Source: Oscillospiraceae bacterium (GTDB taxonomy: Bacteria; Bacillota; Clostridia; Oscillospirales; Ruminococcaceae). From it: 11,559 nt of DNA. Made by a program: the position numbers and the translations under genes. Position 1 is the stretch's first letter. Each line of letters begins with the position of its first letter. The notes under the pieces were generated by a model. That model searched no databases and had not been told where the DNA came from. It saw nothing but the letters and a program-made list of their open reading frames with translations. The stretch covers positions 1 through 11,559 of the forward strand of contig JAEDJV010000073.1 of the NCBI GenBank assembly GCA_016296165.1, written 5' to 3'. Of the stretch, positions 1-6,145 are shown one piece after another.

Positions 1-493
1 GCAGAATACCCTCCGGCAAACGTATTTCCTCCGTATATCTGCAGAATTGTCTGACGGCTCTTTTTGCACCGCAAAATGTTTTTAGATCATCAATCATTTT
101 TTTATCTAGAATACTCTCTCCTGTTTCAGGAGTAAGAAACATACTGTTTATATTTTCGGAAAACCATTCCCTTATCGCAGCATCTCCGATATAACCAAAG
201 GGCGGCTGTCCGATTCCGCGTATTATTCCGGCACATGTTATCATATCACAGAGACTTGATTTTTCCGAATCCGTTTTTTTATCAAAATACTCATTTGTCA
301 TTATTTTTTGAGTTATTGCCCTTGCAAGCATTGAGATCTCAATACTCTGACTATACTGACTTCGAAAATTATTTTTATCATTCATGGGAACAACAGATGA
401 TTTGTACTGCATCCTCCGCATCCCCTTTACAGAAATAAGTTTTATTATACTGTCACTTTCTGTATTATCACAAATTAATCCTTCATTTCTCAT
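1..493 (-). CDS. dGTPase-family (HD superfamily) protein with degenerate active site, 3' end outside window
   Basis: An open frame of 164 codons runs without a stop off the left edge. It resembles the N-terminal part of bacterial dNTP triphosphohydrolases of the Dgt family: residues 26-36 (RRMQYKSSVVP) match the usual FRRLQ-K-QVFP segment, 44-52 match RTRLTHSLE, 92-111 match HDIGNPPFGHFGEDAIREWF, and 139-148 match FEGNAQGFR. The catalytic residues are missing. The first metal His is Gln49, the HD pair is Arg92-Gly93, the His and Glu of the FGHFGE segment are Tyr101 and Asp104, and the EGNAQ motif has become CGAKR. I therefore infer a pseudoenzyme or a repurposed nucleotide-binding protein. 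The start at 493 was chosen because AAAGGA lies 8 bases upstream; an ATG at 502 overlaps that site. The gene has its own promoter and follows the fliS terminator, so it is probably not part of the flagellar operon. The fourth metal Asp and the C-terminal half are not visible. Confidence 0.75.
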   Translation of the reverse strand, partial: MRNEGLICDNTESDSIIKLISVKGMRRMQYKSSVVPMNDKNNFRSQYSQSIEISMLARAITQKIMTNEYFDKKTDSEKSSLCDMITCAGIIRGIGQPPFGYIGDAAIREWFSENINSMFLTPETGESILDKKMIDDLKTFCGAKRAVRQFCRYTEEIRLPEGIL

Positions 494-527
494 AATATTC
501 ATCCTTTAACATAAGTTATCACGATGA

Positions 528-556
528 ATTATACTTTATAAAATTTTATTTGTCTA
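528..556 (-). promoter_or_regulatory. Sigma-A promoter of the dGTPase-like gene
   Basis: On the minus strand a -35 box TAGACA (556-551, five of six matches to TTGACA) is followed by exactly 17 bases and a perfect -10 box TATAAT (533-528). Transcription would start near 521, giving a leader of about 28 bases before the ATG at 493. The promoter lies just past the fliS terminator, so this gene is an independent unit. The match is strong by eye but has not been tested. Confidence 0.8.
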
Positions 557-565
557 TAATATGTT

Positions 566-600
566 AAAAGGCCTCCCCTTTTCTTAACAAGGGAAGGCCT
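566..600 (-). terminator. Rho-independent terminator after fliS
   Basis: A 12-base inverted repeat (600-589 with 580-569) pairs fully in minus-strand RNA if one G-U pair is allowed. The loop is 8 bases and a short T run follows. It begins 7 bases past the fliS stop codon and ends the chaperone-fliD-fliS operon. Confidence 0.85.
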
Positions 601-607
601 GAATTCG

Positions 608-988
608 TTATTTTGTATGTACTTTTCTTTCAGCCTGCTGGAAAGAAGACTTTAGTTCTTCTATAAGCGGGATAAGAGGTTTGATTACTTCTGAACGTTT
701 TCTGATATTTGCCTGAACAAGTGTTCTGATGAAATAATCATAAAGCATATGAAGGTTATTGGCAATATCATACTTGAAATCGAGAATGCCATCAAGATAA
801 TGAATAATTCTCTGAACCTTCTTTATTGATTTTTCAGCCTCATCCATATCTTTTTTTTCTTCTATATAGTAAACGGCCAGATTAAGTGTTTTCAGGCACT
901 CCTCATAAAGGACTATGATAAGTTCTCCGGGAGTCATTGTCATGATTGATTGTTCTTTGTATTTGTTATATGGATTTGAAGCAGCCAT
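608..988 (-). CDS. fliS: Flagellar export chaperone FliS
   Basis: FliS is the cytoplasmic chaperone that binds the C-terminus of flagellin, stops it polymerising early, and hands it to the flagellar type III export gate. The 126-residue product has the family's usual length. It opens with the typical NPYNKYKEQSIMTMTPGELI segment, followed by LYEECLKTLNLA, and is predicted to be almost entirely helical, as expected for the four-helix bundle. The start at 988 has AAAGGAG 9 bases upstream. It lies 32 bases after fliD, the usual Firmicute pairing, and is the last gene before the terminator at 566-600. No fliT follows it, unlike Bacillus. Nothing in the sequence looks damaged. Confidence 0.97.
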   Translation of the reverse strand: MAASNPYNKYKEQSIMTMTPGELIIVLYEECLKTLNLAVYYIEEKKDMDEAEKSIKKVQRIIHYLDGILDFKYDIANNLHMLYDYFIRTLVQANIRKRSEVIKPLIPLIEELKSSFQQAERKVHTK

Positions 989-1020
989 AAATGACTTCTC
1001 CTTTCAGAATATTAAATTAT

Positions 1021-3375
1021 TCAAAACCCGCCGCCCATCATAGAAGCAAGGTAATTTGATGTGGAATTCATACCGGAAAGAGCAGATTCCATTGAGTTGA
1101 ACTGTTTCCAGAGTCTTTCCTTTCTTGAATCGTACTGTGCCTTGAGTTTTGTGATAACATCTTTGATTGAATCAATTCGCTTGTTGATTGTATTGTTTTT
1201 CTCTGTAGCTTTGCCCTTGAGTCCGGCCAGTGATACAAGTGAACCAGGAGAACCTGACGATGTATTGGCAATTTTTTTGCAGGCACTGTTCAATCGGCTG
1301 ACAAGACCGTTTGAACCTGTAAATATATCAGCGACTCCCTTCATATCATTCTGAAGTGCATCCTTGAGCTTATCCTTGTCAATGGTAAGCTTTCCATAGT
1401 CTTTCCAGTCTGAACTTGAAGCTATTCCTATATCGGACAACAGTTTACTGTCTCCGACTTTAGTATAAAGTGCTGAACGCATCTCATTGAGGAATTTTGA
1501 GATATCGTTGTCTCCGTTAAGAAGACCTGTTTTGGATTTTTCTTCCCATTTTTTTATCTCACTCTCTGACATCTCATCTTTTTGTGCATCTGTAAGAGGA
1601 GCATATTTTTTGTACTCTGCTTTATCATGAATACGCTTGTTCAGATCCTCAATAAGCTTGTTGTAGTCTTCAACAAATGAAACTATCGTATCAAGTGCTT
1701 TTTCGTTGTCACGTGAAGTTTCAATATTTACCGGACCCGAAGTTACTTTTTTTAGTGTTAGATTTATTCCGTTATATGACACTTCATTTCCGGAATAACT
1801 TACATCTTCACCATCAATTTTAAGCAACGCATCCTTGCCTGTTTCATCAATTGAAGATACACCGAACATACTGTTAATAATTCCGCCTGCACCATCAGTT
1901 ACTTTAATTTTTGAACCGGAACCTGTTTCCTGACAGGTGATGCTGAACTTATCATTCAGAGAGTTGTATGTCATTGTAACACCTGCTCTGCTTTCGTTTA
2001 CTTCAGACATCATATCAGCAAGCGAAGTTGAGCCCTTAAATGAAAATTTTGTATCATTTATTGTGAATTCAACATCGTCATCTGCTCCGATACCATAAAT
2101 ATCAGATAGTGATTTTTTAACATCAATCCGGTTGGAAGCGCCCTTCTCTGTAAGTCCGACAGCCTCAAGAGCTTCTTTTGAACCGGATATGGATATTGTT
2201 TTACCGGTGCCGGCAGTAATCGAACCGTCATCAGGATTAAAATGTATTCCGGAACCAAATGCATTAAATAATTTTTCACTGAAACTGTCCTTCGTTTCAG
2301 ACTCTGTTATGGTGATATCTTTTGACACACCGTTAAATGTCATTTGCAGTTTTCCAACTGTTTTTATCTCCGGACATTCCACTTCAGCGCTTGAAGTTTT
2401 TACAGCTTCCTGCTTTCCGCTGAAACCGAGTGTTTTAAAATCATCACCCTTGTCTTCTGCAGCTTCAATTGTCAGTTTATCTGCAGAGGTACTTGTAAAC
2501 TCAAGTTTTCCATCCTTTAGTGAAACAGACAAACCAGTAAGTGCTGTATCTGCTTTTAGTTTTAATTCCGCTTTATCTTTGCTTAATGATACGGTAACTT
2601 CCTCATCATTAATTTTTAATGCGTATTCCTTTACATCATCTGTGAGTTTTGAATCGTTGATTTTTGAACCGGTAATTACAGGATTTTTAACATCCGTACT
2701 TACTGCTGTTCCATCAACAGAAAATGACGTATCGTCCTCCGAGCCGGAAAATACAAGTTTTTTATCCGAATTAACAGAAGCCGAAATCTGTACATCTGTA
2801 CCATTAACCTTGTTGTACAAAGCAATACCCTTGTTTATCCTGTCGGCCATTTCATTTTGTGTTATTGCACCGCTTATATCTATCTCTATATTAGCTGAAG
2901 CTGTGCTGATAGTCATTGTTTTTTTATTACTGTCGCTAAGTCCTGTAAGCTTAACCGACATACCGGAACTTGCAGCTGTACCGGATGTAAATTTAGCAGC
3001 GCTTGCAAGCTGGGTTACCTCAATGTCAAAGTTTCCTTCAACTGCGTCTGAAGTTGATACAGCCTTGACTGCATCCGAATTGCTCTGAGTATTTGAACTT
3101 TTAAAAGTAGAGGAAAGAACAAGTGATTTTTCCCCTGTTACAGAGAAGAACTTGTCCTTAAAATCATTTATCTTGTCTATTACCTCTCTGTATTCTTCCT
3201 GTTGCATCTCAAGAACTTTTTGTTTCTGTTCCTGCTTGTCAATCTTGGTCTGAATATCATTTAACATACTCTTAACCAGTCCTTCAGTATCAAGACCGGA
3301 TATCATACCGGAAAATCCCTTGTTACTGTAAGATGACGATGTGTATGTATTATCTGATGTTGAATTTACATTCAT
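1021..3375 (-). CDS. fliD: Flagellar filament cap protein FliD (HAP2), enlarged
   Basis: FliD forms the cap at the filament tip, under which exported flagellin folds and is inserted. The N-terminal coiled region (GFSGMISGLDTEGLVKSML, about residues 20-38) and the long C-terminal coiled region (about 705-784, ending in MMGGGF) are the conserved D0/D1 parts. The segment DIEVTQLASAAKF near 117 is the usual start of the outer domains. At 784 residues it is far longer than the roughly 450-500 residues of E. coli or Bacillus FliD. The extra length is in the middle (about 165-510), where four diverged copies of one module seem to lie in tandem. The ATG at 3375 was chosen because GGGGTGA lies 6 bases upstream; a GTG at 3384 sits inside that site. 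It follows a putative chaperone gene and precedes fliS. Confidence 0.96.
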   Translation of the reverse strand: MNVNSTSDNTYTSSSYSNKGFSGMISGLDTEGLVKSMLNDIQTKIDKQEQKQKVLEMQQEEYREVIDKINDFKDKFFSVTGEKSLVLSSTFKSSNTQSNSDAVKAVSTSDAVEGNFDIEVTQLASAAKFTSGTAASSGMSVKLTGLSDSNKKTMTISTASANIEIDISGAITQNEMADRINKGIALYNKVNGTDVQISASVNSDKKLVFSGSEDDTSFSVDGTAVSTDVKNPVITGSKINDSKLTDDVKEYALKINDEEVTVSLSKDKAELKLKADTALTGLSVSLKDGKLEFTSTSADKLTIEAAEDKGDDFKTLGFSGKQEAVKTSSAEVECPEIKTVGKLQMTFNGVSKDITITESETKDSFSEKLFNAFGSGIHFNPDDGSITAGTGKTISISGSKEALEAVGLTEKGASNRIDVKKSLSDIYGIGADDDVEFTINDTKFSFKGSTSLADMMSEVNESRAGVTMTYNSLNDKFSITCQETGSGSKIKVTDGAGGIINSMFGVSSIDETGKDALLKIDGEDVSYSGNEVSYNGINLTLKKVTSGPVNIETSRDNEKALDTIVSFVEDYNKLIEDLNKRIHDKAEYKKYAPLTDAQKDEMSESEIKKWEEKSKTGLLNGDNDISKFLNEMRSALYTKVGDSKLLSDIGIASSSDWKDYGKLTIDKDKLKDALQNDMKGVADIFTGSNGLVSRLNSACKKIANTSSGSPGSLVSLAGLKGKATEKNNTINKRIDSIKDVITKLKAQYDSRKERLWKQFNSMESALSGMNSTSNYLASMMGGGF

Positions 3376-3424
3376 ATATATCACCCCTGTTATATCATAG
3401 AAACGAATTACTCTGCTATAATAT

Positions 3425-3449
3425 TAATCGTCATTTTTACTTTTATTTA
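3425..3449 (-). promoter_or_regulatory. Weak sigma-D-like promoter candidate before fliD
   Basis: On the minus strand TAAA (3449-3446), 13 bases, and GACGATTA (3432-3425) partly match the flagellar sigma-28 pattern TAAA-N15-GCCGATAT. The -10 agrees in five of eight positions and the spacing is slightly short. The TGACGAT core recurs in the stronger candidate before flgM. It would give fliD-fliS a late promoter inside the operon. This is a tentative call. Confidence 0.3.
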
Positions 3450-3468
3450 AATAGTTTTTATTCGTTTT

Positions 3469-3957
3469 TTATATACTTCTTCTTTTTTGTGATAAACGCT
3501 GAGGATTAGTGCTGTCATTTACTGCGTTATAATACCTTGAAGCCTGTGCACTCTGACTTGTATTATTTTCTCTGATCTCCTGAAGAGTTTTTTCCATTCC
3601 TCTCCTCATTCTCTCCTCGACAATCGGAATTATCCCCTGTATTCTGCTTGCTACGGCATTCACATCCTGTCTTTTTTCAAAAACATCTGCAAACATGTCA
3701 TTTATCTCCGATCTGTTTGTCAAAGGTGAAACTGCCAGTTTTAACTCTCCGGTCTCATCCTCATCAGTAACTGATCTGATATCAGTAAAAATTTCATCAA
3801 TTATCTCACGATATTGGCTTATACGTTCAACGCCTACATCAATATCCTCCGGATCACAGGAGAAAAGGGTGTTTACTTCTGATTCCATCTCGAGAAGCAC
3901 TTGTTCTATTTCCTCAAGATAATTATAAACTGATTTTGCAGCTTCGTTAATATTCAT
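3469..3957 (-). CDS. Putative flagellar export chaperone upstream of fliD (FliT/FlgN-like, unassigned)
   Basis: I do not recognise a named family. The 162-residue product is charged and looks mostly helical. A long amphipathic N-terminal helix (about residues 3-32, NINEAAKSVYNYLEEIEQVL) is followed by a second helical region (about 80-125) and a low-complexity polar tail rich in Asn, Ser, Gln and Arg. Small acidic helical proteins beside fliD and fliS are often export chaperones (FliT for FliD, FlgN for FlgK and FlgL), and none of the visible genes fills the FliT role, so I infer a FliD chaperone. The start at 3957 fits GGAG 9 bases upstream; an ATG at 3966 abuts that site and one at 3990 has no good site. 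The gene is 93 bases upstream of fliD and is probably the first gene of that operon. Confidence 0.65.
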   Translation of the reverse strand: MNINEAAKSVYNYLEEIEQVLLEMESEVNTLFSCDPEDIDVGVERISQYREIIDEIFTDIRSVTDEDETGELKLAVSPLTNRSEINDMFADVFEKRQDVNAVASRIQGIIPIVEERMRRGMEKTLQEIRENNTSQSAQASRYYNAVNDSTNPQRLSQKRRSI

Positions 3958-4009
3958 TGTGATCATCTCCGTTTTTATTATTTTTTTCAAAAATATATTC
4001 CACTTTTCT

Positions 4010-4028
4010 TTATTATATGGTATAATAA
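4010..4028. promoter_or_regulatory. Palindromic divergent promoter region
   Basis: An exact inverted repeat of 8-base arms (4010-4017 and 4021-4028) around a TGG centre places a perfect TATAAT on each strand. On the plus strand TATAAT at 4021 is preceded by TGG, making an extended -10; no good -35 is visible. On the minus strand TATAAT reads 4017 to 4012, again with only a weak -35. It lies between the start codons of two divergent genes (3957 minus, 4057 plus) and is the best candidate for both start sites. Confidence 0.55.
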
Positions 4029-4056
4029 TTGTTAATACGACTTGGGGGTGTAATCA

Positions 4057-4713
4057 ATGTTTCCTGCAAAATGCAAAGCAATATTAAAAACCATGAAGGA
4101 CGAAGTTCTGGAAATTGGATACGCTTCATATTCTGCACAGGATCAGTATCTGGACTTTACTGCACAGTTTGTCCCGATTATTCAGATAAATGAACAAATA
4201 AAGGTAATCTGCAGCGAAAACGGAGTAACAACACATATTTTCATAGGAAATGTATATCTTTCTTCTTCTAAACTACTCAGAGTTATTTCATTAAAATGTG
4301 CCTTTTTACGAGGAGCAGAAAAAGTTCTTGCAGCTCATATTCCTTTTGAAGCACAGATATATCTTCCGGCTTTCAAACACAAGCTTTTTGTAAACAAGCT
4401 CATGTACAAATGGCACGAATGCAATATAAAAGCTATATCTATGAATGGCGTAGCTATCGAATGTCCGGATATACTAACCGAATTTGAAGATAAAGTTACT
4501 ATAAAAATTTCCGATCCTATATTTTCAAAGTCAACCGAACTCCATCTTCACACCGGCGAAAAGGGACTAATGTTCGGAAACCATACAAAATACAAATATA
4601 AGATCGGAAAGATAAATAAACGCTGTGAATCAGAACTGAGCAGCTTTATCCGAAAAGCCAACATGGCTCTTCTCGGTAACATAGAAATGATTGACGAACA
4701 ATCATTATATTAA
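4057..4713 (+). CDS. Protein of unknown function, possible degenerate PilZ-like fold
   Basis: This is the only convincing plus-strand gene. It encodes 218 residues with no signal peptide or membrane segment, so it is probably cytoplasmic. I do not recognise it securely. The predicted strands, the segment IKAISMNGVAIE (about 125-136) and a closing helical segment (SELSSFIRKANMALL) recall the order of a PilZ domain such as the flagellar brake YcgR. However, the RxxxR and D/NxSxxG residues that bind cyclic di-GMP are not intact (Ala replaces the Asp). The start at 4057 follows a GGGGGTG site about 6 bases upstream and an extended -10 at 4018-4026. Its stop codon overlaps the csrA stop by four bases, and it is divergent from the fliD operon. 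Wedged between two flagellar operons on the opposite strand, it may be a motility regulator, but that is inference. Confidence 0.8.
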   Translation: MFPAKCKAILKTMKDEVLEIGYASYSAQDQYLDFTAQFVPIIQINEQIKVICSENGVTTHIFIGNVYLSSSKLLRVISLKCAFLRGAEKVLAAHIPFEAQIYLPAFKHKLFVNKLMYKWHECNIKAISMNGVAIECPDILTEFEDKVTIKISDPIFSKSTELHLHTGEKGLMFGNHTKYKYKIGKINKRCESELSSFIRKANMALLGNIEMIDEQSLY

Positions 4714-4946
4714 TCTTCATTATTCTTTAAACTGTTAAGTTTATTCTTGAAGGCATCAGGTGAAATAGCATCTGCTGCCTTCATGTTGCTTTCCATGGTC
4801 AGACGCAGCTCACTCCTGAGTACTTTAACATCCTTTGGTGCTTCGATTCCAAGTCTTACTTTATCCCCGCTGACTTCGACTATCTTTACCTCTATATCAT
4901 CATTAATATAAAGCGTTTCCCCCACTTTTCTGGATAATATAAGCAT
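4710..4946 (-). CDS. csrA: Carbon storage / translational regulator CsrA
   Basis: CsrA is a dimeric RNA-binding protein that blocks translation by binding GGA motifs at ribosome binding sites; in Firmicutes its main known target is flagellin mRNA. The 78-residue product begins MLILSRKVGETLYI and keeps the RNA-contacting residues Leu4, Arg6 and Arg44 (in VLRSEL). It also has the C-terminal extension (about 50-78) found in CsrA proteins controlled by FliW, with an Asn at 54 near the site used for FliW binding in Bacillus. The ATG at 4946 lies 3 bases after the fliW stop. Its GGGAGG site overlaps the end of fliW, so the two are probably translationally coupled. That site (AGGGAGGA) itself contains CsrA-type GGA motifs. 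The 3' end overlaps the convergent gene at 4057-4713. Confidence 0.97.
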   Translation of the reverse strand: MLILSRKVGETLYINDDIEVKIVEVSGDKVRLGIEAPKDVKVLRSELRLTMESNMKAADAISPDAFKNKLNSLKNNED

Positions 4947-4949
4947 TAA

Positions 4950-5378
4950 TTAATCCTCCCTGGCACTTTCGAATAATTTATAACGAATAGTATAGTCTTC
5001 CTCTGCAATAAACTGAGCAGCTCTTCTCTCGTCAAGATTTACAATGACAGGACTCTTTAAGTTTACAGTTGATGAACCAAAATCTTCAGCAACAACCATA
5101 ACCAGCCATATCTCATATGTTCCCTTGCCAATCACTTTTGAAATATCCTCTGCAAACGTCGGCTTATATTCATCACCAAGTGTACTTGGATTTGCAAGTA
5201 CAAAACAAAGACTTCCGTCATCAACGCACTGTAACCAGATAAATTCTCCATTCAACGAATCATCCATCATAAATACATATCTGCTGTATTTTTCAAATCC
5301 AAGTACCGGCTGATCGAATGTGATGATATCCTTCTCTGATATCTCAATCTCTCCAAAGTTTTTTGTTAAAATCTTCAT
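4950..5378 (-). CDS. fliW: Flagellar assembly factor FliW, CsrA antagonist
   Basis: FliW binds CsrA and relieves its repression; flagellin competes for FliW, so flagellin made in excess switches its own translation off. The 142-residue product shows family segments in order: the N-terminal MKILTKNFGEIEI strand, PVLGFEKYSRYVFM (about 24-37), FIWLQCVDDGSLCFVLANP (about 47-65), and LKSPVIVNLDERRAAQFI (about 106-123). The start at 5378 was chosen over an ATG at 5390 because GGAGG lies between them, 5 bases before the chosen codon; the upstream ATG overlaps it. fliW precedes csrA by 3 bases, the conserved Firmicute order. A stable leader hairpin with a GGA loop lies about 35 bases upstream of its ribosome site. 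Confidence 0.96.
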   Translation of the reverse strand: MKILTKNFGEIEISEKDIITFDQPVLGFEKYSRYVFMMDDSLNGEFIWLQCVDDGSLCFVLANPSTLGDEYKPTFAEDISKVIGKGTYEIWLVMVVAEDFGSSTVNLKSPVIVNLDERRAAQFIAEEDYTIRYKLFESARED

Positions 5379-5410
5379 AATTTCCTCCATACCCTTTTAT
5401 TATATTGCCT

Positions 5411-5442
5411 TGCACATCCGTTCCCTACGGATACTCCGTGCA
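5411..5442 (-). promoter_or_regulatory. Leader hairpin of fliW-csrA, probable CsrA binding site
   Basis: In minus-strand RNA an outer 5-base stem (UGCAC with GUGCA) and an inner 6-base stem (AUCCGU with ACGGAU) enclose a 5-base loop AGGGA; the bulge between the stems carries GGAGU. An A-N-GGA loop closed by a short stem is the classic CsrA target. A second GGA-rich element (AUGGAGGA) is the fliW ribosome site itself, about 35 bases downstream, a spacing that one CsrA dimer could bridge. I infer autoregulation of fliW-csrA. Confidence 0.55.
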
Positions 5443-5451
5443 TAACGGACA

Positions 5452-5485
5452 ATATTAAACAAAAAATATATTCTTCGTTTAATAT
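5452..5485. repeat. AT-rich inverted repeat upstream of fliW
   Basis: Arms of 9 bases (ATATTAAAC at 5452-5460 and GTTTAATAT at 5477-5485) match exactly around a 16-base AT-rich centre. It lies between the terminator of the flgM operon and the fliW leader hairpin, where a fliW promoter would be expected, though I see no convincing -35/-10 pair. It could be an operator or an RNA structure. It lacks the GC-rich stem of a terminator. Confidence 0.45.
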
Positions 5486-5519
5486 AAAAATCAGGGGTGA
5501 ATCTGATGTACACCCCTGA
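5486..5519 (-). terminator. Rho-independent terminator of the flgM-flgL-yviE-like operon
   Basis: A perfect 9-base stem (5519-5511 with 5499-5491, core GGGGTG/CACCCC) with an 11-base loop is followed on the minus strand by TTTTT. It lies 11 bases after the stop codon of the yviE-like gene and separates that operon from fliW-csrA. Confidence 0.88.
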
Positions 5520-5530
5520 CTAAATTACAG

Positions 5531-6103
5531 TTATTTTTCTTCCGGTTCTTCATAATCCGGATCTGAACTCTTAGGGAAATAATTAAAACCACCCATATAT
5601 TCAATTTCTACATGTGCAAACTCTTCAACCGTCTTATATGTTTCAGTCTTTTCTTTATTAACAGATTCCTGCTTTTCCGATTGAATCTTAGGTTCCCATG
5701 ATTTATCCGGTATAACAGAATCAATATTATCAATAACAGAATCGATTGAAACTCTCCTTATGTTTTGGGCTGCAGCCGAACATGTATATTTTGAAACCAG
5801 TGCAATATTCTTTTTTCCATAGCAATAACTTACCGAATATTCATTTTCATCAGTTTCAGAAGCCGTTTCATACTTAATACCATCTGTCCCTCTTGAATAA
5901 ACTGCTGGCTGTGAACTTGAAATTTCCTGTTTTATGTTACTTTTATTATCATTTCTCGAGTTTGAAACATTAGCAACCGGAATCTGAATATTTGATGAAT
6001 TTTTTTCAATGTTTTCGAGCGAAAATGACGTGTCTGTATTTACAACTACACGTTTTTCCTCCTTATACTTAATCGGGACTGTAGTAATTTTGAGAAGTTG
6101 CAT
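5531..6103 (-). CDS. YviE-like flagellar-cluster protein (DUF6470-type by position)
   Basis: The product has 190 residues. The opening LLKITTVPIKYKEEK and the ending HVEIEYMGGFNY followed by an acidic Pro/Asp/Glu tail recall my memory of clostridial YviE/DUF6470 proteins, and the place between flgL and fliW is exactly that of yviE in Bacillus. The middle (about 25-75) is polar, Ser/Asn-rich and probably disordered. It holds two Cys residues but shows no signal peptide or membrane segment. The function of this family is unknown to me. The start at 6103 was chosen because AGAGGAGG lies just upstream; an in-frame ATG at 6121 precedes that site and would place it inside the gene. It starts 42 bases after flgL and is followed by the operon terminator. 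Confidence 0.7.
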   Translation of the reverse strand: MQLLKITTVPIKYKEEKRVVVNTDTSFSLENIEKNSSNIQIPVANVSNSRNDNKSNIKQEISSSQPAVYSRGTDGIKYETASETDENEYSVSYCYGKKNIALVSKYTCSAAAQNIRRVSIDSVIDNIDSVIPDKSWEPKIQSEKQESVNKEKTETYKTVEEFAHVEIEYMGGFNYFPKSSDPDYEEPEEK

Positions 6104-6145
6104 TATATTTCCTCCTCTCATTTTAATTACATAAAATCAATACTG

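Noticed and set aside
235..438. Plus-strand open frame of 67 codons at the left edge
   Set aside because: It lies opposite the dGTPase-like gene, which has a promoter, a ribosome site and family motifs; the plus frame has none.
2132..3088. Long plus-strand open frame opposite fliD
   Set aside because: It is a shadow of the Ser/Thr-rich fliD gene read on the other strand; no ribosome site, and its composition mirrors fliD codons.
4728..4743. TAAACT/AGTTTA inverted repeat at the end of csrA as a two-way terminator
   Set aside because: The stem is only six AT-rich pairs and no T run follows on either strand.
5379..5390. Upstream ATG start for fliW
   Set aside because: That ATG overlaps the GGAGG site that serves the ATG at 5378.
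5435..5460. Sigma-D-like -10 (TCCGTTAT, 5449-5442) as a fliW promoter
   Set aside because: No TAAA box stands at a proper distance and the same bases belong to the leader hairpin; the match could be chance.
5452..5485. AT-rich inverted repeat as a second terminator or transposon end
   Set aside because: There are no GC pairs to stabilise it, no adjoining transposase and no target duplication visible.
6104..6121. Upstream ATG start for the yviE-like gene
   Set aside because: The AGAGGAGG ribosome site lies between this ATG and the next one, so the second ATG at 6103 is the better start.
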